Source: Rostratula benghalensis
Taxonomy: Eukaryota > Chordata > Aves > Charadriiformes > Rostratulidae
Length of the DNA stretch: 64,000 nucleotides
NCBI GenBank assembly: GCA_013399305.1
Contig: VXAI01000116.1
Span: forward strand, 227,617-291,616
Direction: 5' to 3'
This document shows positions 38,600 through 48,517 of this stretch, piece after piece; position 1 is the first letter of the stretch; each line of letters begins with the position of its first letter. Below the pieces are notes generated by a model that saw nothing but the letters and a program-made list of their open reading frames with translations, searched no databases and was not told the DNA's origin. Position numbers and translations under genes: made by a program.

Positions 38600-39463
38600 A
38601 CCAGGAAATATCATGGAGAGGATCATCTTGACAGTTTGGATCAAGGGGCCAAATCCAATGGGATGAGGTTTAATAAGACCAAGTTCTGGGTCCTACATTT
38701 CAGTCACAACAATCACAAGCAACACTACAGGCTTGGGGAAGAGTTGTTGAAAAGCTGCCTAGAAGAAAAGGACCTGGGTGTATTGGTGGACAGCTGGCTG
38801 AACATGAACCAGCAGTGTGCCCAGGTGGCCAAGAAGGCCAACAGCATCCTGGCTTATATCAGGAACAATGTGGCCAGCAGGAGTAGGGAGGTGATGGTGC
38901 CCCTCTACTCAGCACTGGTGAGGCCTCACCTGGAGGTTCAGTTCTGGGCCCCTCACCACAAGAAGGACATTGAAGTGCTGGAGTGTGTCCACAGGAGAGC
39001 TACCAAGCTGGTGAGAGATCTAGAGAGCAAATCCTATGAGGAGAGGCTGAGGGAACTGATCATGTTTGGTTTGGAGAAGAGGAGGCTGAGGGGAGACTTC
39101 ATTGCCCTCTACAACTACCTGAAAGGAGGTTGTAAGAAGTGGGTGTTGGCCTCTTCTCCCAAGGGAATAATGAGAGGAGCAGAGAAAATGATCTTAAGTT
39201 GCAGCAGGGGATGTTTAGATTAGATATCAGGAAGAATTACTTTACTGAAAGAGTGGTCAGGCACTGGAATGGCCTGCCCAGGGAGGTTGTTGAGTCACCA
39301 TCCCTGGAGGTATTTAACAGACATGTAAATGTGACCCTTCGGGGCATGCTCCAGTGCCAAGCTCTGGTGACTGAGATTGAAGGGGTTTTTGTGTGTGTAT
39401 GGTTGGACTCAATGATCTTAGAGCTCCTTTCCGACCATGATGATTCTGTGATTCTGTGATTCT
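38600..39463 (+). mobile_element. CR1 LINE retrotransposon, 3' part
   Basis: A 5'-truncated CR1. Similarity to the CR1 ORF2 C-terminal domain is clear from about 38660 ([17 protein letters not shown]) and probable from about 38600. It ends at 39463 with three units of the tail motif (TGATTCTGTGATTCTGTGAT at 39441-39460). Its 3' UTR (GTTGGACTCAATGATCTTAG, then CTCCTTTCC) differs from that of the copies at 1-1800 and 40035-41705, so it belongs to another CR1 subfamily. The left boundary is uncertain by tens of bases and no target-site duplication is evident. Confidence 0.93.
38630..39340 (+). pseudogene. CR1 ORF2 C-terminal remnant
   Basis: This remnant supplies most of the longest open frame in the window (38486-39223, 245 codons), whose first 50 or so codons come from sequence that is not clearly CR1. 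Recognisable blocks in order: [57 protein letters not shown], then [20 protein letters not shown] and [21 protein letters not shown] frameshift of one or two lost bases near 39130-39140 moves the rest into another phase (39139-39459), where DIRKNYFTERVVRHWNGLPR and EVVESPSLEVF continue the family pattern. The catalytic RT core is absent, so no enzyme activity is possible. The long openness reflects a fairly young or mildly decayed copy rather than selection, as far as can be seen. Confidence 0.88.
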
Positions 39464-40011
39464 CAAGTTTCAGGTATACTATAGATATTCCCTTCTGTAC
39501 CTTTTTCTTGACCCCAGCTCTTTCTTGGGTTGCCTAGATGTTTTGCTGTTTGGTATCTATGTTGTAGTAAGGTGTCAACCTTGAAAGGCACGAATGGATA
39601 ATAATTCAGTGGTTGTATTTTTGTATTTTTTTACTATGCATAAGTATGTATTAACAAACCAAGATAAATTCAGTCCTTGGGAGCAGACTTCCAGTACCAC
39701 ATTCATTCATTCCTTTGTTCATTCTAAAGCTTTGAAAGAGTACAATCCCACATATTAAAAGCATGCTAAACACTACCCATGGTCCTGGTTATAGAACCAC
39801 ACATATATAATGTGGTTCCCAAATTGTGCTAAAACCTCTGGGAAAACACCCACTTCAAACAGACTCTCTTTTAAGAAAGCAGCAGGGCTCTCTGCTCTTT
39901 CCAGTTCATGAATTTACTGATTCGTCATTTTAATCCACCTCCTCTCTGCTCTCCTGCCATTACACATGGACCCAGGGGATTGTTCCTGACGTGCCAGCTG
40001 GATAAAGAGTA
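39464..40011. other. Unique spacer between two convergent CR1 copies
   Basis: Single-copy sequence between the 3' tails of the plus-strand copy (ending 39463) and the minus-strand copy (starting 40035). No gene or repeat recognised. Confidence 0.7.
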
Positions 40012-40034
40012 CTCTTCCCTGCCTTGCAAGGGAA
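40012..40034. repeat. Target-site duplication, copy at the CR1 3' end
   Basis: A 23-bp sequence containing CCTTGCAAGGGAA at its right end (40022-40034) that matches 41706-41728 at 22 of 23 positions; the only difference is G at 40021 against T at 41715. It sits directly outside the CR1 tail motif. Confidence 0.85.
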
Positions 40035-41705
40035 TCAAAGAATCACAGTATGATGTGGGGTTGGAAGGGACCTCTGGAGATTATGTAGTCCAAACCCCCT
40101 GCCAGACGAGATCCGTCTAGAACAGGTTGCACAGAAAATTGTCCAGGTGTGTTTTTAATATCCCCAGAGACAGAGGGTCCACCACCTCTCTGGGCAGCCT
40201 GCTCCAGTGCTTTGCCAACCACTAAGGAAAGAAGTTCCTCCTCATGTTTAAATGGAACTGGACACAGTGCTCCAGATGGAGCATCACTAGGGCAGAGTGG
40301 AGGGGCGGGATAATGTCCCTTGACTTGCTGGTCACACTGTTCTTGATGGACCCCAGGATGCCATTGGCCTTCTTGGCCAAGAGGGCACATGGCTGGCCCA
40401 TTGTCATCCTGTTGTCCCCTGGGACTCCCAGGTCTTTTTCCTCAGAGCTGTTCTCCAGCAGGTCAGTCCCTAACCTGAACTGCCCCCAAGTGCAACACCC
40501 TACACTTACCATTGTTGAATTTCATCAGGTTCCTCTCTGTCCAACTCTCCAGCCTGTCCAGGTCTTGCTGTGTAATGGCACAGCCTTCTGATGTCAGCTT
40601 TGTATCACCAGCAATCTTGCTGAGGGTACATTCCATCCCTTCATCCAGGTCATTGATGAAGATATTGAAGAGGACTGGACCCAATACTGATGCCCAGGGG
40701 ACCCCACTTACAGACCTCTAACTAGATGCTGTGCCACTAATCATGACCCTCTGAGCTCTGTCTTTCAGCCTGTTTTCAATCCACCTCACTGTCTAAACTT
40801 ACCTATGAAGTTATGGGGGGAGACTAAGTTGAAAGCCTTGCTGACGTCAAGGTAGACAAACATCCACCACTCTCCCCTCATTTATCCATCCAGTCATGCC
40901 ATCACAGGAGGCTATCAACTTAGTCATACATAATAAACTCTCACAACAGTGTCTCTTATCTTGGCCTGCCCCTTAATCCTCACCTACAAGCTCTCAACTC
41001 TTTCTTCATATACCCCCAGGGAGATCTTTAGGGACATCTCATCATTCTCCATCCATTCCTTACAAGACTGCAACATCATTTCCCTTCCTTGCTTGCCTGT
41101 CCCTTCTGAACAGCTTGTAGCCCTCGATAGCCTCACTCCAGTCATAGGATTTGTTCCACCAGGTTTCAGTAATGGCCACTATATCACAGCTTTCCAGCAG
41201 CATGATAGCTTCCAGCTCCTCCTGTTTGTTGCCCATGCTGTGTGCATTAAGCTGGGCTGTTGGCTGTGACACCTTAGGGGAACACCCCTTGAAGCTTCTC
41301 ACAGTTGTTTCTCTGCTGACTTCAACTACCTCAGGAGCTGCTGGTTCATCTCCATAAGACTTTGAGTGTAGTCCAGAGTCCACAGCCCGCCTCAGGGCAA
41401 CAGGCTGAAGGCCCTTACTAGCACCCCATACCTCTAACCCTGATGAGATACCCCACAGCTCATCATAGACAAGACTCATACTATTACCTCCCTCTCCCTT
41501 CACACCTAGTTGAAATCCCTGTCAATCAGTCCTGAAACCTCTTGGGCTAGAATCCACTTTCCCCTTTGAGAGAGGTACATTTGATGTCAACAAGCCCGGT
41601 GCCATAAAGGCCAATCCATTGTCAAAGAAACCAAACTGTGTGTGACACCAGCCATGTATCCATCGACTGGATTCGTCTGTTCCTCCCAGCATCGTTGTCT
41701 GCCTT
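40035..41705 (-). mobile_element. CR1 LINE retrotransposon with two internal deletions
   Basis: Minus-strand CR1. The 3' end is at 40035 (minus-strand tail GTGATTCTTTGA). Reading the minus strand from 41705: a remnant of the ORF1 end and inter-ORF region (FFDNG-like, then SQRGK/LAQE-like wording, about 41690-41510), the start of the ORF2 endonuclease domain (about 41505-40930), a junction near 40920, the RT from the DEGRVVDV block onward, a second junction near 40260, and the ORF2 stop at 40117-40119. Missing are the rest of the endonuclease and the first part of the RT, and about 260 bp near the C-terminus. The copy is framed by a 23-bp near-perfect direct repeat, which fixes both boundaries. 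It is close to the copy at 1-1800 in the shared parts. Confidence 0.93.
40117..41503 (-). pseudogene. CR1 ORF2 remnant (endonuclease start joined to damaged RT)
   Basis: The endonuclease start is well preserved: QLNAHSMGNKQEELEAIMLL, DIVAITETWWN, SYDWSEAIEGYKLFRRDRQ, in one frame at 41060-41503. The conserved N of the AHSM segment and the E of TETWW are metal- and DNA-binding positions in this endonuclease family. After VESL-VRIKGQ the sequence jumps near 40920 to the RT block GMTGWINEGRVVDV-like. In the RT, the PQGS box reads PWAS (40688-40699) and the catalytic FADD box reads IAGD (40604-40615), so the first catalytic aspartate is lost. A second deletion joins HLEHCVQ directly to FHLNMRRNFFP at about 40260. 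Stops and frameshifts add to the damage; the copy cannot make an active protein. Confidence 0.88.
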
Positions 41706-41728
41706 CTCTTCCCTTCCTTGCAAGGGAA
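41706..41728. repeat. Target-site duplication, copy at the CR1 5' end
   Basis: Second copy of the 23-bp repeat found at 40012-40034. It contains the palindrome CCTTGCAAGG at 41716-41725. Sequence to its right (AATATGC...) is unique, as is sequence to the left of the other copy, as expected for an insertion. Confidence 0.85.
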
Positions 41729-44678
41729 CCTAATATGCTTTTGTTACATGCATTGCTGGGAAGTTTTTTAATGACATTTGATTTTCACTGCAACTGCCAC
41801 ACCTTTTCTTTACTACAGCTGTGAAATTCAGCTCCTTTTTTTTTATAATGCACTGCAGACAGTCTGACACTAGAGTCTTTGCATGTGTGAACGTCCTAGG
41901 TAAATGCCAGCTTGACTCATCCCACAATTGAAACTTGTCAGAAGGAGATTCCAGTTTATGTATTTGTGCAGTGTTATTGTTCAAGGGACAAGCACAAGCA
42001 ATTCATCTTAATTTGAGATGGCAAAGAAATGAGTGATAAAGACTAGCAACAGATGTACTTTTGTTTTCTTTGTGCAGTGGAAAAACAAAATAGAAGCTCA
42101 ATCCCTGAGTTATTATTTTTGTATGCATATTAAAAAAAGATATCAGACTTGAGCCGAGGTTTTATCTACCCAGTACATTTCATACATTAACCCACTCCTT
42201 TTATGCACTGCAGGCTAAATGATGTCTCCCTTCAGTTATGCAGAAGCACTATGTGCAAGGAAAATGGTAACAATTTCCATCTTCTCTCCTCAATGTGCAG
42301 GAGGCATCGTTCAAGTCTAAGTATAGAAATAACTAACCATTACTGATGACCATATTAACACAGAGAGAGACGATATAAATAAAAGCCAAGGATGTAGCCA
42401 GCTCCTACACCCAGAAGAATGTCTGTGCATGCATGACTCAAATCTAAAACGTGCTTTACTTTTTCAATTTCCCCACGCACACTCCGGAAATATTCTGTAC
42501 TGCAAAGAAATAATGCCCTGGGAGTACACATCCTTTCGGTCTGCCAAGGCATTAGGCTACCATGCACGATGCGTACACATGGGGCTGATGAGTGTGTAAA
42601 AACCTTTTGGCTGTGTCTTTAAGGTGGGTGTAATCTTGAGAGCTCGTTCTGTGATGCAATTATTTCAGTGTGGCTACTTACCTGCCTAAGAACATGCAGC
42701 TGCAGTTTTGTCTCCTGCCCCATAGGGGCTATAACATGAAAACTCAAAATTCCTGTAGGGATAAACTTCCATTTTTCTCTACATCTGTAAGAGTTAGAAT
42801 AAATCTGACACCTAGAAATCATCCTTGAGTAAAATTTATGGAAAAAAAAAGTTTGATCCTTGGAATCAGGTACAATAAACTGAGTTAATCTATTGAAGAT
42901 AAGAGGATAATTTTATTCCTTAGTACTAATTTTAAGCCATATGAAAGAGTTAAAATATTATACAATCCCTACAATTTGAACTCTCAGAATTTCCAGTTTC
43001 ACCCATTGTGTTGGTCATATGATTTTTGTACATCATCCGGATGATATACGCAATACATTTACAGCAGAAAGTACTGATAAAGATGAATGCAGTGTTTTTT
43101 CTAGGTCCTTCTGGAGTCTATGCCCTTTTTTCAAATATATCACAAACTTGCTGTCTACCATTCAAATCCTCTGTCACATTTTCCCTGTCTCTTCAGAGCC
43201 TCCTTTACATGTCATTTTTCTTTCAGCGCAGCAGCTGCTGGTCGCCTTCTTTGAGGCTCTTGGCAAAGCTTAAAAGGCAAACAAAATACAGAGAAACCTC
43301 TGAACTAGATTTTCATTTTTCTACAGAACTCCTGACCTATTGGTCTTCCCAATCTTAAGGGTCAAGCACCACAAGAATTAGCTGTACCCTGTAACTTAAC
43401 AGTGACCTCTACTGTAGACAAGCTATTCCTTGTTACCACGCCTCTGGCAAGCATAAAAAAAACCCCGCCGCTGGCTTCACATCTCTCCTCCCCACATCAC
43501 TAGACTTTTTTTACTGCAAACCCATCTCTCCCTAGCTGCATCCACAGCTGTAGGGTTGGGGTCTGACACACCTGTGGAGACAAGATGGCAGGTTGAAGCC
43601 TCTGGACTCCATTCATTGAGCGCTCCCAGATATGGACATTCTGCTGTTAGTAAGGGGAGGGATGTCAGCTTTGACATACAATGTTTTGGGTTGTAGACCT
43701 AAAACCTAGCCTTAAGTCTTAATCTGCTAAACAAGTAAGTTTACTTTAAGTGTTGGGATTTCAGAAAAAAAAATTCCACACTTAGATATCACTTGCATAA
43801 ATACATCTATGGATGTTTATGAGATCACAGATTCAGGGTAGGAAGGCGTAGGTTCCAACTGTAGGTTCCACAGTATAGCAATATGTCAAATACTGCTGCA
43901 GTTCAAGAAGTCATAAAAGAGTTGTAAAAACAATTGAAATGCCATTTTGCTCAGGGCATTGCACATAATTTGTTTTTCATCCAAACAAGTGTGTTTGTCA
44001 TTAAATGAATGGATTTTAACTGGTGAATTAGTATAAGTAAAGTCATTGATGGTACTGGTAATGTCATGTTCTTTTTCATACGTGAATGTAACACAGAGTG
44101 ACCGGGGGTCAGTTCTAAATGGAGGTTTGTGAACACTCACCAAAATGGTTAGGCAGCAATATCAGTTGTTGATCTGAGGGATTTCGGTTGACTTCTCCAG
44201 AAAAAAGGAAGAAAAAGAATGCATCCAGGCATCAGTCCTTATAAACACAGTTTAAACAATGTGATTTCACAGTTGCTTAAAAGTCACCGAGCAGCTGGGT
44301 TGAAATTGTAAAATCTGCAGTTTTATTATGCCAATGACTTTCTATTGGCCTCAGTCATAAAACAACATACTCCTCACTGAAGTTCTCTGCTAAACAAAAA
44401 ACACATCCAGACTGACTAAAAATCAAACTCAGACACGCAAAAAACAATTTGGCCTTCATCTCACTGGGCTCAAATGGTCCAATAATAAACAATTTTATTT
44501 TTCTTCCTTGCTGCTACTCCTACTGATAATTACCTTATTCCCAATGGAGAAAACAAAGCATTGAAAAGTAACTATTGCTGAGAGGAATTCACAAACAGTA
44601 CTTTGTCCTCCTGTGTGACTTAATGGCATACTGAAATTTTTCTAACTTTTTCTGTTCCTGTTTTTGTACAAATTTCAG
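41729..44678. other. Unique non-coding sequence, no gene seen
   Basis: AT-rich, single-copy-looking sequence. No mobile element, RNA gene or recognisable protein. A short self-repeat (GTAGGTTCCA at about 43848 and 43861) is the only local structure noticed. Confidence 0.6.
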
Positions 44679-44773
44679 ATTTCCCAACTTCAAAAGAGGA
44701 ACTGCTGAGGAGGTTTCTCTCCAGCAGAGAAGACAAGTGAGACCTCGTCATTCACTACTGCTTAGGAATTCAG
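44679..44773 (+). other. Exon-like cassette with full set of splice signals (candidate)
   Basis: Upstream lies TCTAAC at 44641-44646, a good branch-point match, then a T-rich tract and the acceptor ACAAATTTCAG ending at 44678. After 95 bp comes CAG|GTAATG, with the donor starting at 44774. The frame beginning at 44680 is open through the cassette (FPNFKRGTAEEVSLQQRRQV then about 11 more codons); the other two frames have stops. No protein family is recognised. If real, it is an exon of a long non-coding RNA, a 5' UTR exon or a small coding exon of a gene whose other exons are outside the window. Chance is a serious alternative. Confidence 0.25.
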
Positions 44774-46163
44774 GTAATGTCTTTCAAACAAATTTTTGCT
44801 TCTAGAGTAATAACTATTTTTAGACTACATCTTTTGTGCCCATGTTAGAGGGTACATTAAGGTCTAGCGTACTGTATACTTTAGGCAGAATAAAAATACG
44901 TTCTAAATATAGCACTTACTTGAACACAAAATAGATGTTCCAGATAATAACTTCAGGCAGTGAAACTACTACAACACTGTACTTCTCATAGGTTTAATAT
45001 CAGGGAATTGGGGAAAACAGCCCTTTTCATGATTTCTGCAATGACAGGTAATGTTTGAATTACATACTTCAAAACAAGGAAAACATAGGTAGGGACTATT
45101 GCCCTTTGCACATTTACAGATAATATTCTAAATCTGATTTCTTAATGCTTTTCAGCCTTGATTGTCTAATATTGCAACAGGGGTTTTTTCATGCTTCCTA
45201 CTCTCTGAAAACAGTGACTTGTCAAATATTTGAAGGATTGCATGCTGAGATAGATGGGGTACAAAGCCTTCTTGAGGAGTGCGTAAACAATCTACTATGA
45301 TTTGCATCAGATTATACTTATATGAGATTGAGTCCGTTAATTCTGTATTTATAATGGTATTTAGCAGCCATATGACAAGATAAAAGATAACATGGTACAC
45401 TGTGGCTATGATCAGAGTATCAAATATTGAATCAGTAGGAAGCCCCAAAAGACATTCTGATCAGCCATTTACATTTCTTAGATTTAATTCAGTCTCATAT
45501 TATGCATACCCTTAGATTTAGAAAACAGTGAATATTAATCTTCTGAAAGTATAAATAAAATTGATCTCTGTGGACATTATCTGATGACTCATCTGTTGGA
45601 CTATGTAGAATTTCAGTTATTATCAAATAAATTTTATTTTTGGAACAGTTACAGATAATGCAGTCATCATGCTGACAATGTGTACCATTTAACCTTAGGT
45701 CTTATATTAATTTTACAGTGGAACTAAAAACATAGATCATGATCATTTAATAGACTACCTAGGTACACAAGCATTGAGCTGAATCTAGATTTCTGTGCAC
45801 TCAAAAGGACACCAAATTGCTATTGTTCTGATTTCAGGGTTAGTAGCCTATTGAATTGGAAGGGGACTTTTGTGCCTCTCAGAGATAAGATTTCAGATTG
45901 CTTGCAGACTCAGCCTGATCCTCTTAAACTATTTCTATTTCTGGTTTTATATTTGGACAGCAATGGCAAATGGATTATCTCATTCAGGTCAGCAAGAATT
46001 ATTCGGCCTTCTGTCTGAATCCCACCTTGACCTTCCACTTCAAAACTAGCACTCAAAGGCTGAGAGCACCATACACATCTCTGCTTTGAGACCACGTCAC
46101 AGTTGAGTTACATTCCACCAAGCATCATAAACCTGCACTGGGAAAAAACTGACAGGTAACAAA

Positions 46164-46179
46164 TTTTTTTTTTTTTTTT
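46164..46179. repeat. Poly-T tract (16 T)
   Basis: Sixteen consecutive T. Simple repeat. Confidence 0.95.
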
Positions 46180-48297
46180 AATTATCTGATGCAATGTGTC
46201 ACAAAGATTCCCAGGACATTCACACCTCCCAGAGCTGTTGATTCACGTATGTGGAAACATGACTATGAATGCATTGATTCTCTGAAAATTAGTGACCAAT
46301 CTGTTTCTTCCAAAACCAGAGTTTCCAATACCAAAGATGGCAACTAGTAAGAAAGGCTGGTAGGGTGCACCACCATGTGTCACCATTCGATCTCTGTACA
46401 GATGGAAAAGGAGGTGATCACAAGGAGTGGAGGATGGTTCCTGAAAAGCTGGGATACATCTCAACGAAAGAGGATTCAGAGCACTCTGGTACTAGAAATG
46501 GACGCTTCACTGCATTGCCTTCTGGGTGATCAAGGTTCTAAGTACCCAAGATCTCACATACACTATCTATACTTCGGATATAAATTCTTTTGGGCAAAAA
46601 TACTGAGCTCAGGTTATGTAGACTGTGATAAGAGGCATACGTTCACCCCAATATTTATTTTTTTTTAATTCAGTAAAGATTCCAAAAAATTCTGGATGGC
46701 AAATAAATACCAATGGTGATAATAATAAAATAACAATTTTAGAAATAATAATAATTTTCAGATAAACTGGATGTTCTGAAATTTCCACATCTTTATCAGA
46801 AATGCTGTATAATTTGCCTTCCTTGAAACAAGAGACAGGCGTGTCTTAGCCAAAGCATGCCTTCGTTTCATTTTGATTGTTTCTCCCCCACAATGTGGTA
46901 TTTCACAGATTTAATCTCTCTTATGTGTTTTATTTTCAATAATCAAAGGGGAAAAAATCATATAGGAATGTATGTAAAGCAGACTGCTATCTAATGCAGT
47001 GAAACACAATGTGTGATTTGTGTTTTCTTTAACTGATTTAAATCACAGCTGAATTGCAAATCCCTCCTTGTCAGAGAGAATGGAGAGTCTGGGCAGCTCT
47101 AGAGCTCTAGCAAACCTGAACGTTGACCTTGCACATCTTTTCTTTCACTTTTTGAATGCTCATGAACTTAATTTGAGTGTGTTTCAAGGATCAGTCTGAA
47201 ACAGTGTTTTTGAACTCAGCTGGGTCATAGGAACTTTCTCAGCACTCTATTCTAATTTGCAGTTTTGCTATAATAAAAGCCCCAAATATATTGCTACTGT
47301 CTAGACATTTTATCTGAAACAAGTGTCCTTTGTAGTCTCAGAGGACTTTTCTATTTTATTTCCAGTAAATCAAAGTCTGTGAAGAGCTTTGCTTCTTATT
47401 AAGACATACCCTTCACAGTCCAGCGACTGCCAACAGAGGCAAGCCATTGACAGTTCATTTACATATAAGTGATGACTTCCATCAGGTAGTTGGCTCAAAA
47501 TACAATGGACATTTAGAGCATATCCAATATTTCTTGTTCTTTGATAAGCATCAAGTGCCAATTTATACATAGAAACTACTGTTGGAAAGTGAAGGCTTCT
47601 CTTCATTGACCTTACACTGTCTTTTGCAGATCTGGAGTGACATATTGTCGTCCCACCAAATGCAAGCTTGTTCCTCCAAAGACGCAAGTAGAGCAAGCTG
47701 GTATGAAGAAACATCTAAACAACCATAAGTTTCATAGAAAAAGGCTCTGGTGGTATTCATATATTTATGGTAAAGCAGCTGGCAAGGTTTGGATATGGGT
47801 TGGGGAGGCTGACACCCACAATGCCACAGCACCTGGGCCATGTAACACGAAGGTGTGGGGCCTGCTGCTCCCTCGAGAACAGCTGGACAAACAGCCATAC
47901 TCTTAGGCTGGAAGGAGCAGGGAAAGACAGCAGCCACCTGCTGAGGGTAACCTGGTTGCCATTCCTAACAGTGGTTGCTAATTATTCCCAGCTGGAACAA
48001 GTAGATTGCCAAGGCAGAGGGAGGTGACCAGCCCGATGTGGGCTGCAGCTGGCTCAGGCAAATGCAATACAGGGGTTCAGTAATTGAATTGGTTTTGCAC
48101 CTAGGTATTATGGCAAGTGGAGGAGAGGAGGAACCAGTGGGGAGCTGTCCCTAAAGGTCTGGCAGTGGTAACGGATCATGGACATGCACCGGCTGTCTGG
48201 AGAGGATGAGGGAAAGTAAACACTCAGGTTAATGTCAGTTAATTTAGTTGGGGTGTTTGTTATTGGAAAGAATTATTTACAAGGTCAAGAGAATGGC

Positions 48298-48415
48298 AGA
48301 AGGATTTTAGAAAATAATAGAAATATAATAATAGAAAAATGTAGCAAATAATAAAAATGTTATAGGAAAAAAGAAATAACAGAAAATAACTAAATAATTG
48401 AAATATTTTAAGAGA
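48298..48415. repeat. A-rich imperfect repeat (AATAATAGAAA-like)
   Basis: A-rich low-complexity stretch in which AATAATAGAAA, AAATAATAAAAAT and AGAAAATAACTAAATAAT recur. It looks like a decayed A-rich microsatellite. Confidence 0.7.
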
Positions 48416-48505
48416 CTGAAACAGGCAAAAGGGAACACATGTATCCTCCTTCTAGTAGCTGGATGGAGCTAGAGTACATGTCCCACGGTAGCATCTATTC
48501 AGATC

Positions 48506-48517
48506 TTTTTTTTTTTT
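48506..48517. repeat. Poly-T tract (12 T)
   Basis: Twelve consecutive T followed by CTTTTG. Confidence 0.9.

Noticed and set aside
40043..40390. 115-codon minus-strand frame within the CR1 at 40 kb
   Set aside because: Shadow frame; the CR1 C-terminal pattern is read in a different phase with its stop at 40117-40119.
43800..43870. Possible further CR1 tail (ATCACAGATTCAGGGTAGGAAGG)
   Set aside because: The resemblance stops after about 20 bases and no downstream CR1 3' UTR sequence follows.
47370..47937. Two overlapping minus-strand open frames (114 and 124 codons), cysteine-rich in part
   Set aside because: They share the same DNA in different phases and match no known cysteine pattern.
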